From: Bacteroidales bacterium
GTDB taxonomy: Bacteria; Bacteroidota; Bacteroidia; Bacteroidales; Tenuifilaceae
NCBI GenBank assembly: GCA_013376985.1
Contig: JACABB010000001.1
Location: 3,560-67,559, forward strand
Direction of reading: 5' to 3'
Length of the DNA: 64,000 bases
Positions 25,963 to 35,199 of the stretch are shown piece by piece (position 1 is the stretch's first letter; every line of letters starts with the position of its first letter). The notes below the pieces were generated by a model. The model was not told the origin of the DNA. It did no database searches and was given only the letters and a program-made list of their open reading frames with translations. The position numbers were made by a program, and so were the translations under genes.

Positions 25963-27117
25963 ATGAAAAAATTTAAACTACTCTATTTAACCTTGGGACT
26001 TATATCCTTAGGATTAGTTGGCTGCCAAAAGCAGGAACTACAAGTAGCAACCCCAGAAAAAGAGGTTGTTACGGCCAAAGATAAAGCCGTTCTCGCAGTG
26101 GTTGATTTGTTGAACCAGCAAATCAATAATGAATCAATTATTGGGGAACTTACCAGCAACCCACTAGGTCAAAAACTGGACTACTTAGTTAGCAATTTAA
26201 AGCAGACTTCGGGTAGCGAACAAGCCATCCAGACACTTCGGGACTATGTTGCTAGTACTAATGAGGTAAACAAACTATCAGAAAAAACAGGATACCTTGA
26301 AATTCCTGAGTTATGGCTCTACCAACCTAAAGTAAAAACAGGGTCGAGCGAGATATTGGTTACTTATGTGCCCGATGGTAATGAAAAGAGCTGGAAAAAC
26401 ATTAAGGCCTACAACCTAAAGAAAGAAGTAGTGTATTTGGATGTAAAAAACGAACCAAATGTTAGAGTTATTGTACTTGAAACAAACGGTTCTGCAGCCA
26501 TGAAGGTTAAGGTTGACTACATGAACAAAGCCTTACAAAAAGCTGGTTTGCAGTCACCAGATTTACCAAGAAAAAGAATTAGCGCAAAAGCTGCTGGTAT
26601 TGAAACTACTAAACTTACAAAGATTAGGTTAAACAACGATCAAGAGCCTTGGATAAAGGGTGCTGCCGAAATTTATGCTATAACTTCAGGTCTTCGCGAT
26701 GTTAGCGGCACCAAGACTGCTCAAATTACCATTGTTGATATGCCTTACCTTGACTATGATGGCACAGACTATTATCCTAATCAACTTATGCTATTCTGGC
26801 CAGATTACAGCTATCAAGCTGCTAACATTCAACTCTATGAGCAAGATTCTAATTACAACTATCAACAACTTATTGTGATTATTATTAACGGGGTTACAAC
26901 TGTTGCTGGAACTATTTCCGCACAGCCTTGGATTAATGCTCTTGGTACATTAGCATCAGCTATTGTTAACGCAATGCCTGCCGATTGGTTAACCGATAGC
27001 GATGACTATGTAGACTCCTACTACACCATCATGAAGAATACAACCTATACTGATTATATGGGTGCAGGAGCAAACGCTAAGGTAACTTTAGTACCCTTCT
27101 TTGTACCAGCTAACTAA
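25963..27117 (+). CDS. DUF3103-like lipoprotein
   Basis: A 384-residue protein. A signal peptide with lipobox ends at Cys21 (GLVGC), so it is probably lipid-anchored. The middle holds EIPELWLYQPK, ILVTYVPDGNEKSW and YLDVKNEPNVRVIVLETNG. The C-terminal part has EIYAITSGLRD and ITIVDMPYLDYDGTDYYPNQL, the signature I associate with DUF3103 proteins, first noted in Vibrio. Their function is unknown. The gene stands alone with a strong terminator downstream. Confidence 0.72.
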   Translation: MKKFKLLYLTLGLISLGLVGCQKQELQVATPEKEVVTAKDKAVLAVVDLLNQQINNESIIGELTSNPLGQKLDYLVSNLKQTSGSEQAIQTLRDYVASTNEVNKLSEKTGYLEIPELWLYQPKVKTGSSEILVTYVPDGNEKSWKNIKAYNLKKEVVYLDVKNEPNVRVIVLETNGSAAMKVKVDYMNKALQKAGLQSPDLPRKRISAKAAGIETTKLTKIRLNNDQEPWIKGAAEIYAITSGLRDVSGTKTAQITIVDMPYLDYDGTDYYPNQLMLFWPDYSYQAANIQLYEQDSNYNYQQLIVIIINGVTTVAGTISAQPWINALGTLASAIVNAMPADWLTDSDDYVDSYYTIMKNTTYTDYMGAGANAKVTLVPFFVPAN

Positions 27118-27145
27118 ACAATAATCGCAATTTGCGATACCCCAA

Positions 27146-27179
27146 GAGGCTGTCTAAATAAAATTAGGCAGCCTCTTTT
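27146..27179 (+). terminator. Intrinsic terminator after the DUF3103 gene
   Basis: A 12-bp stem, GAGGCTGTCTAA with TTAGGCAGCCTC (27146-27157 with 27164-27175, one G-U), loop ATAAAA, then TTTT. Confidence 0.85.
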
Positions 27180-27275
27180 AATTCCTGCCAGATAGATAAA
27201 AGCCGTTTATTCCACATTATAGTATTCTTTAGAAAGTTTATTGAAATCACCTAAATCGTTTTAGTAAATCTTTTT

Positions 27276-27283
27276 TACATTTG
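27276..27283 (+). promoter_or_regulatory. -7 promoter element for the glycan-locus operon
   Basis: TACATTTG fits TAnnTTTG and lies 16 nt before the ATG of the LacI-type regulator. It is the only clear promoter found ahead of the six-gene run, so the regulator is probably cotranscribed with its targets. Confidence 0.55.
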
Positions 27284-27299
27284 TTCTTTTAAGATTGGG

Positions 27300-28328
27300 A
27301 TGAAGAATAAACGCATTTCGTTGGATGATATCGCCACAAGCCTTGGCGTTTCGCGGTCGTTGGTTTCGCTTGTGTTGAACAATAAGGATGCAAGGCATGG
27401 AATATCGGCTAAAACGAAGCAGAAAGTATTGGCTAAAGCCAAGGAGTTAAACTACAACCCAAATCACTTTGCCCGTGGATTAAGGCTCGGAAAGTCTTTT
27501 ACTCTAGGACTTATTGTTTCTGATATTGCAAATGGATTTTACTCAAAGATTGCTAGGAATCTGGAAGATCTTGCCGAGGAAAACGGTTACAACCTAATTA
27601 CCTGTAGTACCGATGAAGATATAGAGCGGGAGTTGCGTTTGATTAAACTACTCCGAGAGAAGCAGATTGATGGGCTAATTATATCATCATCTCAGAATAA
27701 TCCAATTGAATTCAACCGATTAAGAGCAGAAGGGTTTCCTGTTGTTCTGATCGACAGATATTTTGATGGCTTAGAAGTACCTGCGGTTGTGGTTCAAAAT
27801 TGCGAAGGGGCAAAACTTGCTGCATCGCATTTATTGAAACAGGGGTATAAAAGACCGTTGATCCTAGCAATTGACCCAGTACATGTTTACACTATTCGCG
27901 AAAGGCGTGAAGGTTTTATTGATGAGATGAAAAATCGATCTATTAATCCTATGGTTGTAAATATTCCTTTTGAGAACCCTTTTGATACTATTGAAAGGGT
28001 GATTGAGGAATTGGTGGACAACTCTCTTTTACCAGATTGCATTTTTGCCATAAATAATAACCTCGCATCGGCCTGTTTGCAGGCTTTACGAAAGCACAAT
28101 ATAAACGTGCCAAACGATATTGGTTTGATCAGTTTCGATGATGTACCCTATTTTAACTTCATGAATCCATCGATAACAGCCATTGCACAACCCGTTGATG
28201 AAATAAGCTATGTGTCTTTTGAAATGCTGATGAGTAGTATAAAGGGGGAGCAAAGTTTATTAACGGAGAGCCTAACGCATCTCCCAATAGAGTTAATAAT
28301 TCGCGAGTCAACAATTAAAAACAGATAA
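27300..28328 (+). CDS. LacI-family transcriptional regulator
   Basis: A 342-residue regulator. The N-terminal helix-turn-helix is SLDDIATSLGVSRSLVSLVLNN, followed by a hinge region with KAKELNYNPNHFARGLR. The rest is a periplasmic-binding-protein-like sugar domain (GLIVSDIANGFYSKI, IISSSQNN, VVLIDRYFDG, ASHLLKQGYKRP, IGLISFDDVPYF). It heads the operon of MFS transporter, ROK kinase and three glycosidases. It therefore probably senses a sugar or sugar phosphate from mannose/GlcNAc-containing glycan. The operator was not located. Confidence 0.93.
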   Translation: MKNKRISLDDIATSLGVSRSLVSLVLNNKDARHGISAKTKQKVLAKAKELNYNPNHFARGLRLGKSFTLGLIVSDIANGFYSKIARNLEDLAEENGYNLITCSTDEDIERELRLIKLLREKQIDGLIISSSQNNPIEFNRLRAEGFPVVLIDRYFDGLEVPAVVVQNCEGAKLAASHLLKQGYKRPLILAIDPVHVYTIRERREGFIDEMKNRSINPMVVNIPFENPFDTIERVIEELVDNSLLPDCIFAINNNLASACLQALRKHNINVPNDIGLISFDDVPYFNFMNPSITAIAQPVDEISYVSFEMLMSSIKGEQSLLTESLTHLPIELIIRESTIKNR

Positions 28329-28349
28329 ATCATCCTAAAATAAAAGATC

Positions 28350-29507
28350 ATGAATAGTAAAACGCTTCCAATCTTTCTTGCCTTTATCACAATGGGTATT
28401 GCCGATGCAATGGGTCCAATGTCCGATGCGGTTAAAAATCAATACCAGCTTAACGATGTTATGGCAACACTCCTCCCCTTCTTTGTTTTTATTGCATTTG
28501 CTGTATTCAGCATACCCGCAGGCTTACTTGCTGCCCGAATCGGAAAGAAAAAATTACTCCTTCTCGGTTTAGGGTTAAACGCCATTGCGCTTTTGATTCC
28601 AACACTGATTAATCCCAGCTACGTAATGCTTTGCTCCTGTATTTTGATGTTGGGTATTGGCACAACCCTACTTCAGGTTTCGGGAAATCCAATTATGCGC
28701 GATGTAAGCCCCCAAGGAGCATATGCTAAAAACCTTGCCTTTGCCCAGGGTATAAAAGGAATTGGAAGTACAGCATCTGCTTACCTTGCAACAGCCGTTG
28801 CAACATTCGTAATATTTAAGGATTTGGGTTGGCGAGCAGCTTTTCCAGTTTTCTTTGTTTTAATAGCATTAACATTTATATCTGTTCTTTTCCTAAAAGT
28901 TGAAGAAACAAAGGCGGATACGCCTCCAAGCATCGTTTCGAGTCTGAGTTTACTTAAAACCCCTTTCTTCTTAATGGCTGTTGTTGGTATCTTTCTTTAC
29001 GTTGGTGCAGAAGTATGTATTACAAGATTTTTGCTCCCTTTAAATAAATCCATTGGAATGTCGCCAGAAATGGCTAGTAAATTTGGTGCTCCGCTATTCT
29101 TTCTCGTGCTAACCTTTGGTCGTATTATTGGTAGCGCAGTACTTACAATACTAAGCCCTAAAAACTTTTTCCGCATATCAACCCTTTTAGGACTAGTCGC
29201 AATACTTCTACTTATCATCGGATCGCCCGTTCTATCAATAATTGGGGTTATACTTTGCGGTTTGGGATTTGCAAATATATGGCCACTCCTTTTCTCGATA
29301 ACGGTTGAAGAAAAACCCGAAGCAGCCAACGAATTGAGCGGTTTGATGTGCATGGCTATCGCTGGCGGAGCCATAATTCCTCTTATAATGGGAAAGATGG
29401 TTGATATGAATCTGCAAACAGTAGCATTTATTGTACCTGCAATTTGCTTTGTATATCTAGTAGTCCTTTCGCTTAAAGGTGGTAAAAAATCGGAGGTGAT
29501 TGCATAA
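28350..29507 (+). CDS. MFS sugar transporter
   Basis: A 385-residue protein with about 12 membrane helices and the MFS loop LAARIGKKKLLLLG between helices 2 and 3. FITMGIADAMGPMSDAVKNQYQ in helix 1 and PIMRDVSPQGAYAKNLAFAQGIKGIG in the middle resemble the FucP-like sugar:H+ symporter branch common in Bacteroidota glycan loci. It starts 21 bp after the regulator. With the neighbouring enzymes it may import N-acetylglucosamine, mannose or a short mannosyl-GlcNAc sugar; this is inference. Confidence 0.87.
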   Translation: MNSKTLPIFLAFITMGIADAMGPMSDAVKNQYQLNDVMATLLPFFVFIAFAVFSIPAGLLAARIGKKKLLLLGLGLNAIALLIPTLINPSYVMLCSCILMLGIGTTLLQVSGNPIMRDVSPQGAYAKNLAFAQGIKGIGSTASAYLATAVATFVIFKDLGWRAAFPVFFVLIALTFISVLFLKVEETKADTPPSIVSSLSLLKTPFFLMAVVGIFLYVGAEVCITRFLLPLNKSIGMSPEMASKFGAPLFFLVLTFGRIIGSAVLTILSPKNFFRISTLLGLVAILLLIIGSPVLSIIGVILCGLGFANIWPLLFSITVEEKPEAANELSGLMCMAIAGGAIIPLIMGKMVDMNLQTVAFIVPAICFVYLVVLSLKGGKKSEVIA

Positions 29508-29530
29508 TATCTATTTATAACAAATTAAAA

Positions 29531-30622
29531 ATGAATTATAGTAACGATAAACGGATTGTAATGACCCTTGATGCCGGGGGTACAAACTTTGTTTTCTCGG
29601 CAATTCAAGGGTTAAAGAGTATAGTAAACCCAATAACACTCCCAAGCAACGCAGATAATCTTGATAAATGCCTAAACTCAATTATTGCGGGATTTAAAGA
29701 GGTTGAAAAAAATCTGAAAGAGAAACCGGTTGCCATAAGTTTTGCTTTTCCTGGACCAGCCGACTATCCGAATGGAATTATTGGCGATTTGGGTAATCTT
29801 CCAGCATTTCGCGGTGGTGTTGCTTTGGGACCAATGCTTTCTGAAATTTTTGGTTTGCCTATATTTATAAATAATGATGGCGATCTCTTTGCATTCGGAG
29901 AGGCTATTGCAGGACTACTTCCGCAAGTAAACGCAATGCTTACACAGGCTGGTAGTCCAAAACAGTATCGAAATCTTTTAGGAGTAACATTGGGTACTGG
30001 GTTTGGCGCTGGTTTAGTTTATAACAATCAGCTATATATTGGGGATAATTCCGCTGCTGCCGAAATATGGCTAATGCGAAATTACATAAATAACAATGTC
30101 TTTGCAGAGGAAGGTGTGAGTATCCGAGCGGTTAAGCAGATGTATAAGCACCACTCAAAAGATATTACAGATTTATCTCCAAAGGATATCTTTGATATTG
30201 CTGACGGTAAACTAGAAGGCAATAAAATAGCAGCTATAAAAGCCTTTGAGGAACTTGGAACTGTTGTTGGCGATGCTCTAGCAAACGCTGTTACCCTCAC
30301 CGATTCCATAATAGTAATTGGTGGTGGTTTGGCAAATGCATGGAAATACTTTTCCCCCTCAATGTTTAATGTGCTAAACGGGAAAATTTGTACCTTAAAC
30401 GGCGACAAAGTGGATCGACTGGAAATGAAGGCATTCAACCTTGAGGATGAAGAGGGTAAAAAAGCAATGACAATGGGTGGTTTAACCAAAATTAAAGTAC
30501 CATTCAGCGACAAAATAATCGATTATGATCCTATGAAACGAATAGGCATTGGTATTTCACGGCTTGGAACAAGCCAAGCTGTTTCTGTTGGTGCTTACGC
30601 TTTTGCTTTAAGCAAATTATAG
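29531..30622 (+). CDS. ROK-family sugar kinase
   Basis: A 363-residue protein. The phosphate-1 motif is TLDAGGTNFVFSA. The sugar-binding/catalytic region is FINNDGDLFAFGEA, GVTLGTGFGAGLVYNNQLY follows, and VIGGGLANAWKY is near the adenosine motif. The classical ROK zinc-binding CXCGXXGC motif is absent, and there is no helix-turn-helix, so it is a kinase rather than a repressor. It probably phosphorylates the hexose or N-acetylhexosamine released by the downstream glycosidases. It lies 23 bp after the transporter gene. Confidence 0.87.
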   Translation: MNYSNDKRIVMTLDAGGTNFVFSAIQGLKSIVNPITLPSNADNLDKCLNSIIAGFKEVEKNLKEKPVAISFAFPGPADYPNGIIGDLGNLPAFRGGVALGPMLSEIFGLPIFINNDGDLFAFGEAIAGLLPQVNAMLTQAGSPKQYRNLLGVTLGTGFGAGLVYNNQLYIGDNSAAAEIWLMRNYINNNVFAEEGVSIRAVKQMYKHHSKDITDLSPKDIFDIADGKLEGNKIAAIKAFEELGTVVGDALANAVTLTDSIIVIGGGLANAWKYFSPSMFNVLNGKICTLNGDKVDRLEMKAFNLEDEEGKKAMTMGGLTKIKVPFSDKIIDYDPMKRIGIGISRLGTSQAVSVGAYAFALSKL

Positions 30623-30660
30623 ATTTTAGAAGAGATGGTAAAATAAAGAAATATCAAAAA

Positions 30661-32691
30661 ATGGGCAAAAAATATTTTTATCTATTAATTGCAATCATCT
30701 TGCTTAAAGGAGGTTATGCACAGACCCTAAACCTCATGCCTTGGCCTACTGAGATAAAAATTGGTGAAGGACAATTTGTAGTCGATAAAACCCTAAAGAT
30801 AGGAGTTGAAGGAAACCCGGATAAACGATTTCACCCAAATTTGGTAAGATTTATCCAGCAACTTAGCAAGCGAACAACTATACCTTTTGACCGTGACTCT
30901 GTGCTAATATCACCAGTAGATGCAAGCATGGTAATTAAAATTAGTCGTCCTGGTATTGTAAAATTAGGAGAGGATGAATCGTACACGTTGAAAATTGATA
31001 GCAATAAGATACTTATAACATCCCAAACAGAACTCGGAGCGATGCATTGTCTGCAAACATTGCTTCAGCTGCTCGAAAGAGATAAAGATTCATTTTACTT
31101 TCAAAGATTAGAGATTAATGACAAACCCCGCTTCGCTTGGCGTGGGCTGATGATTGATGGTTGTCGGCATTTTATCCCTGTTGAAGTGATTAAGCGCAAT
31201 ATTGATGCAATGGCAATGGTTAAGCTAAATGTTTTGCATTGGCATCTGAGCGAAGATCAGGGTTTTAGAGTTGAAAGCAAAGCATACCCAAAGTTATACC
31301 TAATGGGTTCTAATGGAGAATATTATACTCAGGAGCAGATTAAGGATGTGATAACCTATGCAAACGAAAGGGGTATTCGAGTAATGCCCGAATTTGATAT
31401 CCCCGGACATGCTACCGCATGGATGGTTGGGTATCCTGAGTTAGCATCAGCAAGCGGTTCTTATAAAGTAGAAAAGTTTTTTGGCGTTTTTGATCCAACC
31501 ATAGATCCAACGAAAAAGGAGACCTATCGATTTTTTGAAAAACTCTTTAAAGAGATGTCACACCTCTTTCCCGATGAGTATATGCACATAGGAGGTGATG
31601 AAAACAATGGTGTTCAATGGAACAAAAATCCGAATATTCAGGAGTTCATGAAGAAGAATGGGATTAAAAGCAACCATGAATTACAAGCCTATTTCAATCT
31701 TAAAATCTTAGAAATCCTTAAAAAGAATGGTAAGAAGATGATTGGCTGGGACGAAATTTTTCAGCCAACACTCCCCAATAGCATTGTAATCCATTCATGG
31801 AGAGGGCGTGAGGCCATGGAGGATGCTGCAAAAAAGGGATATCAAAGTATTTTATCTAATGGTTACTATATCGATTTATTCAAGCATGCATCGGAGCATT
31901 ACCTGAACGACCCATTACCTAAGGATAGCAAATTATCGCCGGTTGAACAGAGTAGAATACTTGGCGGCGAAGCAACCATGTGGGCGGAATTGGTGAATGC
32001 CGAAAATATCGACTCAAGAATTTGGCCTAGAACAGCCGCTATTGCAGAAAGATTTTGGTCTCCTGGAGATATTAACGATGTTGATGATATGTACCGAAGA
32101 TTAGATGTTGTGAATATAAGGCTTGAAGAGGCAGGCATTGAACATATCAAGTGTAGAGAGGCAATGATGAGGCGTCTTTGTAATGGGTCAAACATCGAAC
32201 CCTTAAAAATTCTTCTTGACGCATCAGAACCCTTAAAAGGGTACAAACGGCATGGTAGCAAACCTTATACAACGGAGTATCCACTATCAAGACCTGTTGA
32301 TGCTGCCTTGTCCGATGCTCCCGAGGTTGTGCGTTTCAGGTTGTTATTTAATGATTATAAAAAGACAAAAAATAAAGAATCCTATTCCCAAATGCTGGAT
32401 TTGCTCGAAAAGTGGGTTAATAATCAAGCATCATTTAATTCATTAGCAGCCAATAATACTGCTTTAAAAGAGGTTGTAACGTTATCCGATAATCTAATGG
32501 AGTTGGCCTCTATTACCCGCAAGCTTCTTATTCAAATCAATTCAGGTATTAGAATTGATGACATTGAAGGCGATATGCTTAAAATTCAAATTAATAGATT
32601 AAAAACTCCCGTTGCAGAGATGGAACTTCCACTATCTACCTTAACTTTAGACATGATAAACCTGCTAAAGGATGGAAATAAAATGGAATAA
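30661..32691 (+). CDS. Beta-N-acetylhexosaminidase, GH20
   Basis: A 676-residue exported enzyme with a signal peptide (cleavage near GGYAQ). An N-terminal GH20b-like domain is followed by the catalytic barrel: WRGLMIDGCRHFIP, LNVLHWHLSEDQGFR, PEFDIPGHATAW and the catalytic Asp-Glu pair in HIGGDEN. WDEIFQPTLP and GGEATMWAE follow. GH20 enzymes remove terminal GlcNAc or GalNAc by substrate-assisted catalysis. About 150 extra residues at the C-terminus are helical. The 3' end overlaps the beta-mannosidase start by 20 bp, so the two are coupled. Confidence 0.94.
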   Translation: MGKKYFYLLIAIILLKGGYAQTLNLMPWPTEIKIGEGQFVVDKTLKIGVEGNPDKRFHPNLVRFIQQLSKRTTIPFDRDSVLISPVDASMVIKISRPGIVKLGEDESYTLKIDSNKILITSQTELGAMHCLQTLLQLLERDKDSFYFQRLEINDKPRFAWRGLMIDGCRHFIPVEVIKRNIDAMAMVKLNVLHWHLSEDQGFRVESKAYPKLYLMGSNGEYYTQEQIKDVITYANERGIRVMPEFDIPGHATAWMVGYPELASASGSYKVEKFFGVFDPTIDPTKKETYRFFEKLFKEMSHLFPDEYMHIGGDENNGVQWNKNPNIQEFMKKNGIKSNHELQAYFNLKILEILKKNGKKMIGWDEIFQPTLPNSIVIHSWRGREAMEDAAKKGYQSILSNGYYIDLFKHASEHYLNDPLPKDSKLSPVEQSRILGGEATMWAELVNAENIDSRIWPRTAAIAERFWSPGDINDVDDMYRRLDVVNIRLEEAGIEHIKCREAMMRRLCNGSNIEPLKILLDASEPLKGYKRHGSKPYTTEYPLSRPVDAALSDAPEVVRFRLLFNDYKKTKNKESYSQMLDLLEKWVNNQASFNSLAANNTALKEVVTLSDNLMELASITRKLLIQINSGIRIDDIEGDMLKIQINRLKTPVAEMELPLSTLTLDMINLLKDGNKME

Positions 32692-35188
32692 AACCCTAGT
32701 AATTATTATAGTTTTATTACTTCTGAATGTAAGGGAATCCATTGCTCAGGAGGGGGTTATGCTTTTAACTTCAGGGTGGAAGTTTAGAAAAGCGAATACT
32801 ATCGAAAAGTGGTTGCCAGCAACAGTCCCTGGGAATATTTATTCCGATTTATTAGCCAATAAGCTGATACCAGATCCTTATGTGGGCTGCAATAACACGA
32901 AGTTAAAATGGGTGGATGAGTGCGATTGGGAGTATCAAACCCAATTCACTATCAACAGCGATATGTTTCTAAGAAGTGAAACGGAACTTGAATTTAAAGG
33001 TCTCGACACCTATGCTAAGGTTTACCTTAACGACTCCCTTATCCTTACCGCTGATAACATGTTTAGATCGTGGAAGGTGAATTGCAGTAACTATCTAAAA
33101 AACGGAGGAAATTATTTAAAGATAATATTCAAATCGGCACAAAAACAGGTGGAAGAACAAGCGGCAAAACTTCCCTACAGGCTACCTAGCGGTGATTGGG
33201 CTTACATCCGTAAACCTGCATACAACTTTGGTTGGGACTGGGCACCAACACTTAAAACGTGTGGGATATGGAAAAAGATTTATCTCCGAACTAAACCAGA
33301 TTTTTATATTGAAAACTTTTACTTCAAAATAGCAGAACTTGATGAATCTAAAGCGGAGGTGGAAGCAAATTTTGAGGTTAACTCTCCAAAAAAACAGCAA
33401 GTTTCAATCGAAATTCTTGAGAATAATTCTCGCACAAGCATAATAGAACAGAAAGCAGATGTTCAGAAGGGTAAAACTCAAATCCAAACAAAATTCAAAA
33501 TCAGTAACCCAAAACTTTGGTGGCCAAATGGAATGGGCTCTCAGTACCAATATTCGCTTAGTTGCCGGGTGATGAATCGTGATGGAAAACTTATAGTTAT
33601 AGATAAATCGCTGGGATTAAGAAAAATAGAAATTGTTACTAAGCCCGATAGTATTGGTTCATCATTTTACCTAAAAGTAAATAACAAGCCCATGTTTTCT
33701 AAGGGAGCGAATATTGTTCCGCCGAATTCTTTAATATCTGCGGTAAGGGATAATGAGTGGATTGCTCTTGCTGAAAACGCACAACGTTGTAACATGAATA
33801 TGCTCAGGGTTTGGGGAGGTGGCATTTACCCACCCGATGCCTTTTATGAAGCGTGCAGTAAAAAAGGAATTCTTGTGTGGCAAGACTTTATGTTTGCCTG
33901 CTCGATGTATCCTTGGGATAGTTTATTTTTAAAGAATGTTAGGCTAGAAGCTACCGAACAGGTACAGCGTTTGCGTGGGTTTCCTTGCTTAGCTTTATGG
34001 TGTGGAAATAACGAAATTGACGAAGGATGGCACAACTGGGGCTGGATTAAACAAGTTGATACCATCCCAAATGCTACCCGATCAATTTGGAGTGGATATA
34101 ATAGACTATTTAACGAATTGCTACCATCCATTTTAAAGAACTACGATCCCGAAAAATTCTATTGGCCATCTTCTCCGCAATTTGGTTGGGGTCGAAAGGA
34201 AAGCATGAAAAGCGGAGATTCCCATTACTGGGGTGTTTGGTGGGGCTTAGAACCCTTTAGCGTATTTAAAACAAAGATTCCTCGGTTTATGTCTGAGTAT
34301 GGATTTCAAGGCTTCCCAGATGCTCGCACAGTACTTTCATTTTCTAAGGATGGAAAGGCTTTCCCAGACTCATTGGAACTATTAAGCCATCAGAAGCATC
34401 CTGTGGGGTATCAAACAATTGCAAAGTACATGCAATACACGGGGTTTTATCCCAAGACTTTAGAAGATACCATTTATTTTAGTCAGGTGGTTCAGGCCAT
34501 TGGGTATCGCACGGCGATTGAATCCCACAGAATTTCTATGCCTCACTGTATGGGCACACTCTACTGGCAAATGAACGATTGTTGGCCTGTTGTTTCATGG
34601 TCAGGAATTGATTTTTATGGAAGATGGAAAGCCGTACAATACACGATTAGAGATGCTTATAGGCCGATTCTCATATCACTAAATATTAACAATGAGGAAA
34701 TAGCCGTTAACACCGTTTCCGACAATCAAACGCCAACCGATGGAGAGTTAAAAGTCCTTGTATATAATACTAACGGTGATATCCTAAAAAGATGGATAAA
34801 TCCTGCTATTATTAAGCCCAATGTATCGGAGCAAATTCTAAAGGTTGTTAATGAATTCAATATAGCCGACTCTAGCAATACTTTTGCTTATGCGGAGTTT
34901 GAATCAAAAGATGGCGAACAATTCAACACCTACTCTTTTTATTGTAAACAGGGAAATCTTCGGTTGATAGACCCTGAGATAAAAGTTAAAGTGGATAATG
35001 AGAATAATCTCATAATAACATGCAACCATCCTGCTTTTTACGTTCAGCTATCATCCACATTACCCTCATTTAATGTTGATAATAACTATTTCAACATGCT
35101 TCCCGGAAAAGAATATCGAGTGAAAATGTTTGGTGGAGATATTAAAGATCTAGTAATAAAATCAATGTGGAATTATTCAAAGAAATAA
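32672..35188 (+). CDS. Beta-mannosidase, GH2
   Basis: An 838-residue exported enzyme; the signal peptide ends near SIAQE. The jelly-roll domain has GLDTYAKVYLNDSLI and YNFGWDWAPTLKTCG, which is characteristic of beta-mannosidases. The acid/base Glu is in LWCGNNEIDEG and the nucleophile Glu in FMSEYGFQGFP. GTLYWQMNDCWPVVSW follows. It would cleave the Man-beta-1,4-GlcNAc bond at the N-glycan core. It overlaps the GH20 gene by 20 bp and the GH92 frame comes right after. Confidence 0.94.
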   Translation: MEIKWNKTLVIIIVLLLLNVRESIAQEGVMLLTSGWKFRKANTIEKWLPATVPGNIYSDLLANKLIPDPYVGCNNTKLKWVDECDWEYQTQFTINSDMFLRSETELEFKGLDTYAKVYLNDSLILTADNMFRSWKVNCSNYLKNGGNYLKIIFKSAQKQVEEQAAKLPYRLPSGDWAYIRKPAYNFGWDWAPTLKTCGIWKKIYLRTKPDFYIENFYFKIAELDESKAEVEANFEVNSPKKQQVSIEILENNSRTSIIEQKADVQKGKTQIQTKFKISNPKLWWPNGMGSQYQYSLSCRVMNRDGKLIVIDKSLGLRKIEIVTKPDSIGSSFYLKVNNKPMFSKGANIVPPNSLISAVRDNEWIALAENAQRCNMNMLRVWGGGIYPPDAFYEACSKKGILVWQDFMFACSMYPWDSLFLKNVRLEATEQVQRLRGFPCLALWCGNNEIDEGWHNWGWIKQVDTIPNATRSIWSGYNRLFNELLPSILKNYDPEKFYWPSSPQFGWGRKESMKSGDSHYWGVWWGLEPFSVFKTKIPRFMSEYGFQGFPDARTVLSFSKDGKAFPDSLELLSHQKHPVGYQTIAKYMQYTGFYPKTLEDTIYFSQVVQAIGYRTAIESHRISMPHCMGTLYWQMNDCWPVVSWSGIDFYGRWKAVQYTIRDAYRPILISLNINNEEIAVNTVSDNQTPTDGELKVLVYNTNGDILKRWINPAIIKPNVSEQILKVVNEFNIADSSNTFAYAEFESKDGEQFNTYSFYCKQGNLRLIDPEIKVKVDNENNLIITCNHPAFYVQLSSTLPSFNVDNNYFNMLPGKEYRVKMFGGDIKDLVIKSMWNYSKK

Positions 35189-35199
35189 TTGATTTAAAC